Shown one piece after another: positions 36,634-44,079 of a DNA stretch of 64,000 nucleotides (position 1 is the first letter of the stretch; each line of letters opens with the position of its first letter). Under the pieces are notes generated by a model. The model was not told the DNA's origin. It did not search any database and saw only the letters and a program-made list of their open reading frames with translations. Source of the DNA: Bacteroidota bacterium (GTDB lineage: Bacteria; Bacteroidota; Bacteroidia; Bacteroidales; Tannerellaceae). Made by a program: the position numbers and the translations under genes. The DNA is taken from the NCBI GenBank assembly GCA_023429375.1, contig JAEYVY010000016.1, positions 62,001 to 126,000 of the forward strand, in the 5' to 3' direction.

Positions 36634-37329
36634 TTATTTTTCAATCTCTATTTGTTCCAGAAACGAATCGATATCTTCCGGATTCATACATTTATCAAGG
36701 GTTACCTCTCCTATTCTTGTACGCTCCAAGCCAATGAGATGGGCTCCTGAATTCAGCGCTAATCCAATATCTCTGGCTAAAGCCCTGATATACGTCCCTT
36801 TACTGCATACAACACGCAATTTCATTACGGGCAGTTCGAAGGATAATAACTCTAGTTCATCAATTACCAGTGTCTTCGACTTAAGCTCTACTTCCTGGCC
36901 TTCACGAGCAAACTCATATGCTCTCTTTCCTCCTATCTTACATGCCGAATAAACCGGAGGGATTTGTTCGATGGTTCCTACAAACGTTGGCAAGACCTTA
37001 TCAAGTAACTCTTTGGTTATATGCTCAGTTGGAAACTGTTGATCTACTTCGGTCTCCAAATCAAAAGAAGGAGTTGTCTCACCTAGTTTGATTGTAGCTA
37101 TATATTCTTTGGTTTGATACTGAAACTCATCAATTCTTTTAGTCGCTTTGCCTGTACATATAATCATCACACCTGTTGCTAAAGGATCAAGGGTACCGGC
37201 ATGCCCTACTTTTATCTTTTTCACGTTAAGTTTCCGGCATAATTTATATCGGAACTTATTCACTAAATCAAACGACGTCCACGTTAGTGGCTTGTTAAAA
37301 AACAAAACCTCTCCTTTTATAAAATCCAT
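36634..37329 (-). CDS. truB: tRNA pseudouridine(55) synthase
   Basis: TruB isomerises U55 in the T-loop of tRNAs. The 231-residue product has the catalytic Asp in GHAGTLDPLATGVMIICTGK and the conserved FNKPLTWTSFDLVNKFRYKL start. The PVYSACKIGGKRAYEFAREG segment and the RALARDIG motif are also present. It is somewhat short at the C-terminus, lacking the PUA domain of longer TruB proteins. Confidence 0.96.
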   Translation of the reverse strand: MDFIKGEVLFFNKPLTWTSFDLVNKFRYKLCRKLNVKKIKVGHAGTLDPLATGVMIICTGKATKRIDEFQYQTKEYIATIKLGETTPSFDLETEVDQQFPTEHITKELLDKVLPTFVGTIEQIPPVYSACKIGGKRAYEFAREGQEVELKSKTLVIDELELLSFELPVMKLRVVCSKGTYIRALARDIGLALNSGAHLIGLERTRIGEVTLDKCMNPEDIDSFLEQIEIEK

Positions 37330-37336
37330 CAGCTTT

Positions 37337-38131
37337 TTAAATCAACGAATATATAATAGCGCATAATCCGGCAAATAAACAATAATAGGCAAAGTAAATC
37401 AGTTTGCCTTTGCTTACCAGCCTAATCATCCATTTGCAGGCCAAAGCTCCAGAAATAAAAGCCGCAAAAAAACCTACTATTAGCGAGCCTGTCGATATTC
37501 CTGATTCGGCCGGACTAAAACCTCCTTTAAGAAGACTCAAGAATGCTTCTCCTAATATTGGAATAATCACCATCAAAAAGGAAAACTTTGCAACAAGCTC
37601 CCTCTTGTTACCCAACAATAGACCGGCAGCAATTGTTGAACCGGAACGAGAAAGTCCAGGTAAAACGGCCAAGCCCTGTACTAAACCAATCAAAAACGCA
37701 TCTTTATAACCAATCTCTTCTTTTTGACGAGGTTTGGCATAATACGAAAATGTAAGCAATAGAGCTGTCAACAGTAACATACTGCCGACCAATAACAATC
37801 CATTTCCAAACAGCGTTTCTACATAATCTTTAAAGAATAATCCGATTATACAAACCGGAATCATAGATAAGAATATTTTGGCAACAAACTGAGTTTCTTT
37901 GTTCCACTTAAAACTGAAGAACCCTTTAAACAAAGTAGACACTTCGGGCCATAATACAACGATTGTACTTAATACAGTTGCTGCATGTACTACGATTGCA
38001 AAAGTCAGGTTTTCTTCACCACTCATCCCAAACATTTCACCACCTATAATCAAATGCCCGCTACTACTTACGGGCAAAAACTCAGTAAGCCCTTGAAGGA
38101 TTCCAAGGACTAATGCTTCAAACCAACTCAT
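37337..38131 (-). CDS. uppP: Undecaprenyl-diphosphatase (BacA/UppP family)
   Basis: UppP recycles the lipid carrier for cell-wall and surface polysaccharides by removing a phosphate from undecaprenyl diphosphate. The 264-residue protein has about eight membrane helices and the two active-site regions QGLTEFLPVSSSGHLI and VQGLAVLPGLSRSGSTIAAG. Its start overlaps the DUF3098 stop by four bases. Confidence 0.96.
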   Translation of the reverse strand: MSWFEALVLGILQGLTEFLPVSSSGHLIIGGEMFGMSGEENLTFAIVVHAATVLSTIVVLWPEVSTLFKGFFSFKWNKETQFVAKIFLSMIPVCIIGLFFKDYVETLFGNGLLLVGSMLLLTALLLTFSYYAKPRQKEEIGYKDAFLIGLVQGLAVLPGLSRSGSTIAAGLLLGNKRELVAKFSFLMVIIPILGEAFLSLLKGGFSPAESGISTGSLIVGFFAAFISGALACKWMIRLVSKGKLIYFAYYCLFAGLCAIIYSLI

Positions 38132-38370
38132 TCTAAGGTATCTTTCTCTTTACTATTTACAAGTATGCCTGCAATCATCAGCAGAAAACCAAGCATGGTC
38201 ACCACCGGGGCAACAACAATTCGGCGAGCGCTGAATATTTCAGGATTAAAGGATACGCCGTCAAGCGACTTTCCTCCACTCATCATCACAAAACCAATCA
38301 CGATAAAAACGACTGCGACTGCAATCAGAATAAAATTCTTCTTACCAAAAGCAAAGTCTTTCTTAGCCAT
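38128..38370 (-). CDS. DUF3098-like small membrane protein
   Basis: The 80-residue protein has two transmembrane helices (NFILIAVAVVFIVIGFVMM and VVAPVVTMLGFLLMIAGIL) joined by a loop with SLDGVSFNPEIFSARRI. It matches what I recall of DUF3098, found between ftsX and uppP in Bacteroidetes. No function is known. It overlaps uppP by four bases and follows ftsX by 13. Confidence 0.85.
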   Translation of the reverse strand: MAKKDFAFGKKNFILIAVAVVFIVIGFVMMSGGKSLDGVSFNPEIFSARRIVVAPVVTMLGFLLMIAGILVNSKEKDTLE

Positions 38371-38383
38371 CTTATTCTTTTAT

Positions 38384-39262
38384 TTAGATATAATATAGTT
38401 TATCTACGCCCAAACGCAGATATTTATTAACAGAAACAATCGTAGCAACAACAGACAACAAAATGCCTAACATCAATACCACGCCACAAACAGCTAGTAA
38501 TGTCGTCAAATCTAATATCTGTATAAAGCCACTTAATTCTTGTTGGAGATAATATAACGCTGAAGTAAGCATCAATATTGCCAATAAAGCAGCAAAAACA
38601 CCACTGACTAAATTATAGCGAATAAAGGGTGCTCGTATAAAACCGGGAGTAGCACCTACTAACTTCATCGTATGAATCAAAAAGCGTTTTGAATAAATCA
38701 ATAATCGGATTGTATTACTGATTAAAACAAATGAAATAGTCATTAACAAAATGGCTAGACCAAGAAGTATTATGCTTATTTTCTTCATATTTTCATTCAC
38801 CAGTTCCATCATATCTTTACGATATAACAAATCTGACACCGAAGTATAGCTTTTAATCTTTTTCTCGATTACGGCCATACTGTCCGGATTAGCATATTCG
38901 GAATGCAATTTCACTTCGATAGATGCTAATAGCGGATTAAAACCAAGGAAAGTTTCAGGATTTTCACCTAATTCTTCTTCCAATTCCTTAACCGCCTGTT
39001 CTTTGGATATATATTCGGTAGACTTTATAAATGGCTGTGCATCCAATGTTTTCTGCATCATTTTAATGTCCGCCTCCTTCTGATTGTCTTTCAGAATAAT
39101 TGAGAACGATAAATTTTCTTTGACATAAACAGAAAGCTTATTTCCTAACAATCCCATTAAACAAATAAGTCCTAGTAAAAATAAGACTAAGGCAATGCTT
39201 ATTATAGAGGTAAGGCGGGAATTAAAGAAGGAAATCGAACTAATCTTTTTATTATCAGCCAT
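38384..39262 (-). CDS. ftsX: Cell division protein FtsX
   Basis: FtsX is the membrane part of the FtsEX complex that controls cell-wall hydrolases at the septum. The 292-residue product has four hydrophobic segments in the FtsX pattern: one near the N-terminus, an extracellular domain around residues 55-170, and three towards the C-terminus. It carries LVGATPGFIRAPFIRYNLVS, the FtsX signature. No ftsE lies next to it here. It appears to be the first gene of the operon leading to folK. Confidence 0.93.
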   Translation of the reverse strand: MADNKKISSISFFNSRLTSIISIALVLFLLGLICLMGLLGNKLSVYVKENLSFSIILKDNQKEADIKMMQKTLDAQPFIKSTEYISKEQAVKELEEELGENPETFLGFNPLLASIEVKLHSEYANPDSMAVIEKKIKSYTSVSDLLYRKDMMELVNENMKKISIILLGLAILLMTISFVLISNTIRLLIYSKRFLIHTMKLVGATPGFIRAPFIRYNLVSGVFAALLAILMLTSALYYLQQELSGFIQILDLTTLLAVCGVVLMLGILLSVVATIVSVNKYLRLGVDKLYYI

Positions 39263-39509
39263 CTGACTATACCATTTAAATTAAGTAAATCAACCAGATA
39301 TGTAAAGACAACATACTACCCAATTTTTGTGCAAAATAACGAATTATTTATCCATCTTGCCCTCTAATTACCATAATTTAACAATAGGCTGGAATTAATT
39401 CACATCATAGCAAAGGTATTTTTCATAGAAAAAGAATTCCATATAGATATAAACATATCCAAGAAACTGAATATAGTCCGTACCTATATGGAAAAGAAGA
39501 TTGGTAGTT

Positions 39510-40886
39510 TTATTCTTCTACCGGTTCACCAAACAAAGTAGCTGATGTGGCCCCATTGATCTTTACCTTTACAAATTGGCCAATACGATAGTTCTTTTTA
39601 TCAAAAACCACGACTTTATTTTGTTCAGTCCGTCCGAATAATTGTTCACGCGAACGTTTAGAAAATCCTTCAATCAACACCTCAAATGTTTTCCCTACAT
39701 CGCGAAGATTACTTTCTTCAGATAATTTGTTCTGCAGGTCAATCATTCCTTGCAAACGACGTATTTTTTCATCTTCGGGCACATCGTCTTTCAAATGCTT
39801 AGCAGCGTAAGTTCCCGGACGTTCAGAATATTTAAACAAGAAAGAGGTGTCATAACCAACTTCACGCATCATAGAAAGAGTTTCTTGATAGTCTTCTTCT
39901 GTTTCTGAATGGAACCCGCAGAACAAGTCTGTCGAAATAGCACAATCCGGTAATATCTCTCGAATGGCTTTGATTCGATCCATATACCACTCACGTGTAT
40001 ACTTTCTGTTCATTATTTTAAGCATACGTGAACTACCAGACTGAGCCGGCAAATGTATATGCTTACATAAGTTTGAATGCTTAGCCATGGCATGCAACAT
40101 ATCGTCTCCCATATCACGAGGATGTGATGTTGTAAAACGAACTCTCATCGGATAGGCTTCTTCAGCCACTAGTTCCAACAGCATGGGGAATGTAATCGTT
40201 TCATCCTCTGATTTTTTGAATGAATAAGAGTTTACGTTTTGTCCAAGCAACGTGATTTCACGGAATCCTTTTTCTTTCATATCTCGAACTTCATTCAAAA
40301 TACTTTCAATATCACGGCTTCTCTCACGACCACGCGTATAAGGCACTATACAGTATGTACAAAACTTATTACACCCTCTCATTATGGAAATAAAACCAGA
40401 AATACGTTGTCCGCCGAGCTTAAGGGGAATAACATCTTTGTACGTTTCGCGAGTAGATAATTCCACATTAATGGCTTTCTCTCCTGCTTCAGCAGCACCT
40501 ACTAATGAAGGAAGGTCCATGTACGAATCAGGACCAACAACCAAGTCAACCTTATGCGCATTGATTAATTCATCCTTCACACGCTCTGCCATACAACCAA
40601 GAACACCAATGATTAGCCCTTTTTTCTTTTTCTTAAGAGCTTGGAAATACTGTAATCTGTTATATACACGCTGTTCTGCATTATCACGAACAGAACAGGT
40701 ATTAACAAATACCGCATCAGCCTCATTCACATCTTCAGTTACACTATACCCATCCATTTGCATGATTGACGCAACGACTTCCGTATCAGCAACGTTCATC
40801 TGACAGCCATAGGTCTCTATAAAAAGCTTCTTTTCCAAAATAGGGGAAGCAGATTTTAAGTCCGCACCCTTTTCTTCAGTTTCCAT
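39510..40886 (-). CDS. miaB: tRNA-2-methylthio-N6-dimethylallyladenosine synthase
   Basis: MiaB is a radical SAM enzyme that adds a methylthio group to i6A37 in tRNA. The 458-residue product has the N-terminal cluster cysteines (FIETYGCQMNVADTEVVASI, NTCSVRDNAEQRVYN, VLGCMAERV), the radical SAM motif CNKFCTYC in SIMRGCNKFCTYCIVPYTRG, and a TRAM domain at the end (RSREQLFGRTEQNKVVVF). It stands alone. Confidence 0.97.
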   Translation of the reverse strand: METEEKGADLKSASPILEKKLFIETYGCQMNVADTEVVASIMQMDGYSVTEDVNEADAVFVNTCSVRDNAEQRVYNRLQYFQALKKKKKGLIIGVLGCMAERVKDELINAHKVDLVVGPDSYMDLPSLVGAAEAGEKAINVELSTRETYKDVIPLKLGGQRISGFISIMRGCNKFCTYCIVPYTRGRERSRDIESILNEVRDMKEKGFREITLLGQNVNSYSFKKSEDETITFPMLLELVAEEAYPMRVRFTTSHPRDMGDDMLHAMAKHSNLCKHIHLPAQSGSSRMLKIMNRKYTREWYMDRIKAIREILPDCAISTDLFCGFHSETEEDYQETLSMMREVGYDTSFLFKYSERPGTYAAKHLKDDVPEDEKIRRLQGMIDLQNKLSEESNLRDVGKTFEVLIEGFSKRSREQLFGRTEQNKVVVFDKKNYRIGQFVKVKINGATSATLFGEPVEE

Positions 40887-40953
40887 TTAAATTACTTATA
40901 TTATTAATAAATACTAAAATACAATGTATCCCTTTAAAACCTAATCGAAAATA

Positions 40954-40984
40954 TTTGCCTAATAATTTTTTCAGACTATATTTG
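40954..40984 (+). promoter_or_regulatory. Distal promoter upstream of the 41144 gene
   Basis: TTTG (40954-40957), 19 bases, then TATATTTG (40977-40984) is a textbook Bacteroidetes promoter on the plus strand. It would start a transcript near 40991, giving a leader of about 150 bases that contains a perfect hairpin at 41034-41061. Confidence 0.65.
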
Positions 40985-41033
40985 CATTAGAAAAACGTAA
41001 ATTTTTTCATAGTTAAGGTTTTGGTTAAATTTG

Positions 41034-41061
41034 ATAAGGGTGGCTGAGAAGTTACCCTTAT
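41034..41061 (+). promoter_or_regulatory. Leader hairpin between two promoters
   Basis: ATAAGGGT (41034-41041) and ACCCTTAT (41054-41061) form a perfect 8-bp stem with a 12-base loop containing CTGAGAA. The following sequence is T-rich but not a clean T-run, so it could be an attenuator or a structured leader. Its function is unknown. Confidence 0.45.
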
Positions 41062-41112
41062 TGCTTTTATATAGATCATTTATTTTTCTTTCCACTTTCC
41101 ACTATTTATTTC

Positions 41113-41120
41113 TATATTTG
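41113..41120 (+). promoter_or_regulatory. Proximal -7 box of the 41144 gene
   Basis: TATATTTG lies 23 bases before the start codon. No TTG lies at the usual distance upstream. Together with the distal promoter this suggests two start points for the gene. Confidence 0.5.
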
Positions 41121-41143
41121 AAGTGCAAAAATAATCAAAAGTT

Positions 41144-41602
41144 ATGGACAACCTGGGTGATTGGCTCTATATTGTTTTCATTGCTATTGCAGCAATAAGC
41201 AGTTTGTTTTCCGGTAAAAAGAAAAAACAGACGGTAGCAAAGCCCGCACAGCCAAGAGGGACGTCTGAAACATCGACTGAAAACGAACCAAAGAAAAGTT
41301 TCTGGGATATCCTGGAAGAGATGAACGAGGAACCTAAGCGTCCAATGCCTCGTTCGCAAAAAGCCCCAGAAAAAAAGACGGTTCCACCTAAGAAAACAAC
41401 CGTCAACACCGCTCCTTCCCCGTTTCTTGGTGGTGAAACGGTACAAAGTAGTGTTTCCACTCCGCTTAAACAAAGCAATCTTCTAATCGAAGATAACGAA
41501 GATACAGCTCGCAACATCACGAGTGAAGATTTTCACCTTCAAGATGTTGATGAAGTAAGGAAAGCTATCATTTATAGCGAAATCCTTAATCGCAAATATT
41601 AA
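41144..41602 (+). CDS. Conserved hypothetical membrane-anchored protein
   Basis: The 152-residue protein has one N-terminal hydrophobic helix (WLYIVFIAIAAISSLFSG) followed by a basic stop-transfer KKKKQ. A long low-complexity linker rich in Pro, Lys, Thr and Glu comes next, and the end is DVDEVRKAIIYSEILNRKY. The ordered ends and disordered middle suggest a membrane-tethered protein that presents its C-terminal helix to a cytoplasmic partner. I do not recognise a named family. It lies 61 bases before glnN, possibly in the same transcript. Confidence 0.8.
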   Translation: MDNLGDWLYIVFIAIAAISSLFSGKKKKQTVAKPAQPRGTSETSTENEPKKSFWDILEEMNEEPKRPMPRSQKAPEKKTVPPKKTTVNTAPSPFLGGETVQSSVSTPLKQSNLLIEDNEDTARNITSEDFHLQDVDEVRKAIIYSEILNRKY

Positions 41603-41663
41603 AAGCGTATTCAAAAAAATCTGCGTAATTTTACGCCGTTATAACATTAATCATTCTACACAA

Positions 41664-43853
41664 ATGTCAACTTCCCGTTTTAATGCGGTAGAAAGAGCAT
41701 CTAACCGCAAGCCTATTCCGGCATTTATACCGGATCGCAAAGTATCAGACTTCTTTGGCGAAAACGTATTCAATCGTAAGGCCATGAAGAAGTATTTATC
41801 TAAAGAAACTTTCCGATTATTAACTGAAGCAATTGACAACGGTACTCCTATAGACAGGGAAATCGCGAATCATGTGGCTGCAGGTATGCGCATGTGGGCA
41901 CTCGAAAAAGGTGTTACACATTATACGCACTGGTTTCAACCACTTACTGACGGAACTGCAGAAAAGCATGATGCTTTTGTGGAACACGACGGCAATGGAG
42001 GTTTAATTGAAGAATTCAGCGGTAAACTGTTAGCTCAGCAGGAACCTGATGCTTCCAGCTTCCCTAACGGAGGACTGAGAAACACATTCGAAGCACGTGG
42101 TTATTCCGCATGGGACCCCTCCTCACCGGCATTTATTGTAGATGACACGCTTTGTATTCCAACTATCTTTATCGCGTATACTGGAGAAGCTTTAGACTAT
42201 AAAACTCCGCTTATCCGTTCGATAGAATCGTTGAATAAAGCAGCGAAAGAAGTATGTGACTTTTTCTCGGTAGAGGTAAATAAAGTTACAACTTTCTTGG
42301 GATGGGAACAAGAGTATTTCTTGGTTGACGAAGATCTTTACGCTGCTCGTCCGGATTTATCCCTGACAGAACGCACCTTATTAGGTCATGAAAGTGCTAA
42401 GAACCAGCAATTAGACGACCATTATTTTGGCTCGATACCTCCACGTGTGCAAGAGTTCATGAAAGACTTGGAAATTGAATGCTATAAGCTAGGTATTCCT
42501 GTCAAAACACGCCATAATGAGGTAGCTCCAAATCAGTTCGAATTGGCGCCTATCTATGAAGAATGCAATCTGGCCAATGACCACAATCAATTACTCATGT
42601 CATTGATGAAGCGCATTGCCACAAAGCATCACTTCCGTGTATTATTACATGAGAAACCGTTTATGGGAGTAAATGGCTCAGGCAAGCATTGCAACTGGTC
42701 TATGGCTACCGATACGGGCATCAATTTGTTTTCGCCAGGTAAAGACAGAGAAGACAACTTACTGTTCATCACTTTTGTTGTGAACACCTTGATGGCTGTA
42801 TATAAGAATAATTCTTTGTTGAAGGCCAGCATAGCTTCAGCTACAAATGCACATCGTTTAGGCGCAAATGAAGCACCTCCTGCTATTATTTCATCCTTCT
42901 TAGGGAAGCAAATCAGCGAGGTATTAGACCGCTTCGAAAACAGTTCTATTGAAGACGCTATCGAAATGGATAGTAAAAAAAGACTCTATCTTGGCTTTGG
43001 GCAAATACCGGAAATCTTGCTTGATAATACAGATAGAAATCGTACTTCTCCTTTTGCATTTACAGGAAATCGTTTTGAATTCCGTGCGCTCGGCTCATCA
43101 GCCAACTGCGGTGCAGCCATGTTAGCTCTTAACACAGCTGTAGCCTATCAACTTCAACAATTTAAGAAGGAAGTAGATACGCGTTGTAAAGAGGGAAAAA
43201 GCAAACAGGAAGCTATCTTTGAAGTTCTAAAGGCTTATATAAAAGAATCTAAACCCATTCGTTTTGATGGAAACGGATATAGTGAAGAATGGAAACAAGA
43301 GGCACGTAGAAGAGGCTTAGACTGTGAAAATTCGGTTCCACTTCAATACGATGCATATTTGTTACCACAAACTATCCAGATGTTTGAAGCTACAAACGTA
43401 TTAAGCGAGAAAGAGCTTCATGCACGCAACGAAGTAAAGTGGGAGATGTACATAAAGAAAGTACAAATAGAGGCTCGTGTATTGGGAGATCTTTCTATGA
43501 ATCATATCACACCTTCCGTATTAAGCTATCAATCTATCCTTTTAGACAATTTGACAAAGCTGAAAGAGACCTTCAATAGTGAAGAATATGAAGAACTTGC
43601 GGCAGAACCTCGTCGTTTAGTGCGTAAGATAGGGCATCATATTTGCGCTGTAACGAGGATGGTAGATGAAATGATTGAAGAACGTAAGAAGGCTAATCGA
43701 ATTCAAGATCTACGTGAAAGAGCTATTGCTTATCATGATCATGTAGCTCCTTATTTAGATACAATTCGTGAGCACATTGATGAGCTTGAGTTAATTGTAG
43801 ACAATCAAATCTGGCCACTTCCTAAATATAGAGAACTGCTCTTCATCCGATAA
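41664..43853 (+). CDS. glnN: Glutamine synthetase type III
   Basis: GSIII makes glutamine from glutamate, ammonia and ATP in the cytoplasm. At 729 residues it is the large form common in Bacteroidetes. It carries the family segments YTHWFQPLTDGTAEKHDAFV, FLGWEQEYFLVDEDLYAARP, TRHNEVAPNQFELAPIYEEC, GVNGSGKHCNWSMATDTG and NRTSPFAFTGNRFEFRALGS. These include the metal- and glutamate-binding residues. A strong terminator follows 17 bases after the stop. Confidence 0.98.
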   Translation: MSTSRFNAVERASNRKPIPAFIPDRKVSDFFGENVFNRKAMKKYLSKETFRLLTEAIDNGTPIDREIANHVAAGMRMWALEKGVTHYTHWFQPLTDGTAEKHDAFVEHDGNGGLIEEFSGKLLAQQEPDASSFPNGGLRNTFEARGYSAWDPSSPAFIVDDTLCIPTIFIAYTGEALDYKTPLIRSIESLNKAAKEVCDFFSVEVNKVTTFLGWEQEYFLVDEDLYAARPDLSLTERTLLGHESAKNQQLDDHYFGSIPPRVQEFMKDLEIECYKLGIPVKTRHNEVAPNQFELAPIYEECNLANDHNQLLMSLMKRIATKHHFRVLLHEKPFMGVNGSGKHCNWSMATDTGINLFSPGKDREDNLLFITFVVNTLMAVYKNNSLLKASIASATNAHRLGANEAPPAIISSFLGKQISEVLDRFENSSIEDAIEMDSKKRLYLGFGQIPEILLDNTDRNRTSPFAFTGNRFEFRALGSSANCGAAMLALNTAVAYQLQQFKKEVDTRCKEGKSKQEAIFEVLKAYIKESKPIRFDGNGYSEEWKQEARRRGLDCENSVPLQYDAYLLPQTIQMFEATNVLSEKELHARNEVKWEMYIKKVQIEARVLGDLSMNHITPSVLSYQSILLDNLTKLKETFNSEEYEELAAEPRRLVRKIGHHICAVTRMVDEMIEERKKANRIQDLRERAIAYHDHVAPYLDTIREHIDELELIVDNQIWPLPKYRELLFIR

Positions 43854-43870
43854 ATACATTTTAAGCAATA

Positions 43871-43910
43871 AAAAACGAGACCTTCCATATTATTGGAAGG
43901 TCTCGTTTTT
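43871..43910. terminator. Terminator after glnN
   Basis: AAAAACGAGACCTTCCA (43871-43887) and TGGAAGGTCTCGTTTTT (43894-43910) form a perfect 17-bp stem with a six-base loop and an added T-run. It can work in both directions. Confidence 0.92.
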
Positions 43911-44019
43911 TTATAGCAATATTTTACCAACAAATAGATCAAATTGAACGTTTGTATTAACTCTCTGAGAATTGTATATTCCTGTACAAAGTCTCAGGCA
44001 GTTTAGAATATTGCACGGA

Positions 44020-44057
44020 AATAAGGGATAACTGAGTTGAATCAGTTACCCCTTATT
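44020..44057 (-). terminator. Terminator after the DUF6383-like gene
   Basis: The 16-base arms at 44020-44035 and 44042-44057 are complementary except for one position, which is a G-U wobble on the minus strand. The loop has six bases. It lies 22 bases after the minus-strand stop; the tail has few Ts. Confidence 0.7.
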
Positions 44058-44079
44058 CGGTTTATTTAGTGATCGTCAA

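Noticed and set aside
41034..41061. Resemblance of the leader hairpin loop (GGCTGAGAA with ACCC after it) to the P2-P3 part of a TPP riboswitch
   Set aside because: The rest of the TPP aptamer, above all the GAACCTGATC segment, is absent downstream, and the gene that follows has no link to thiamine.
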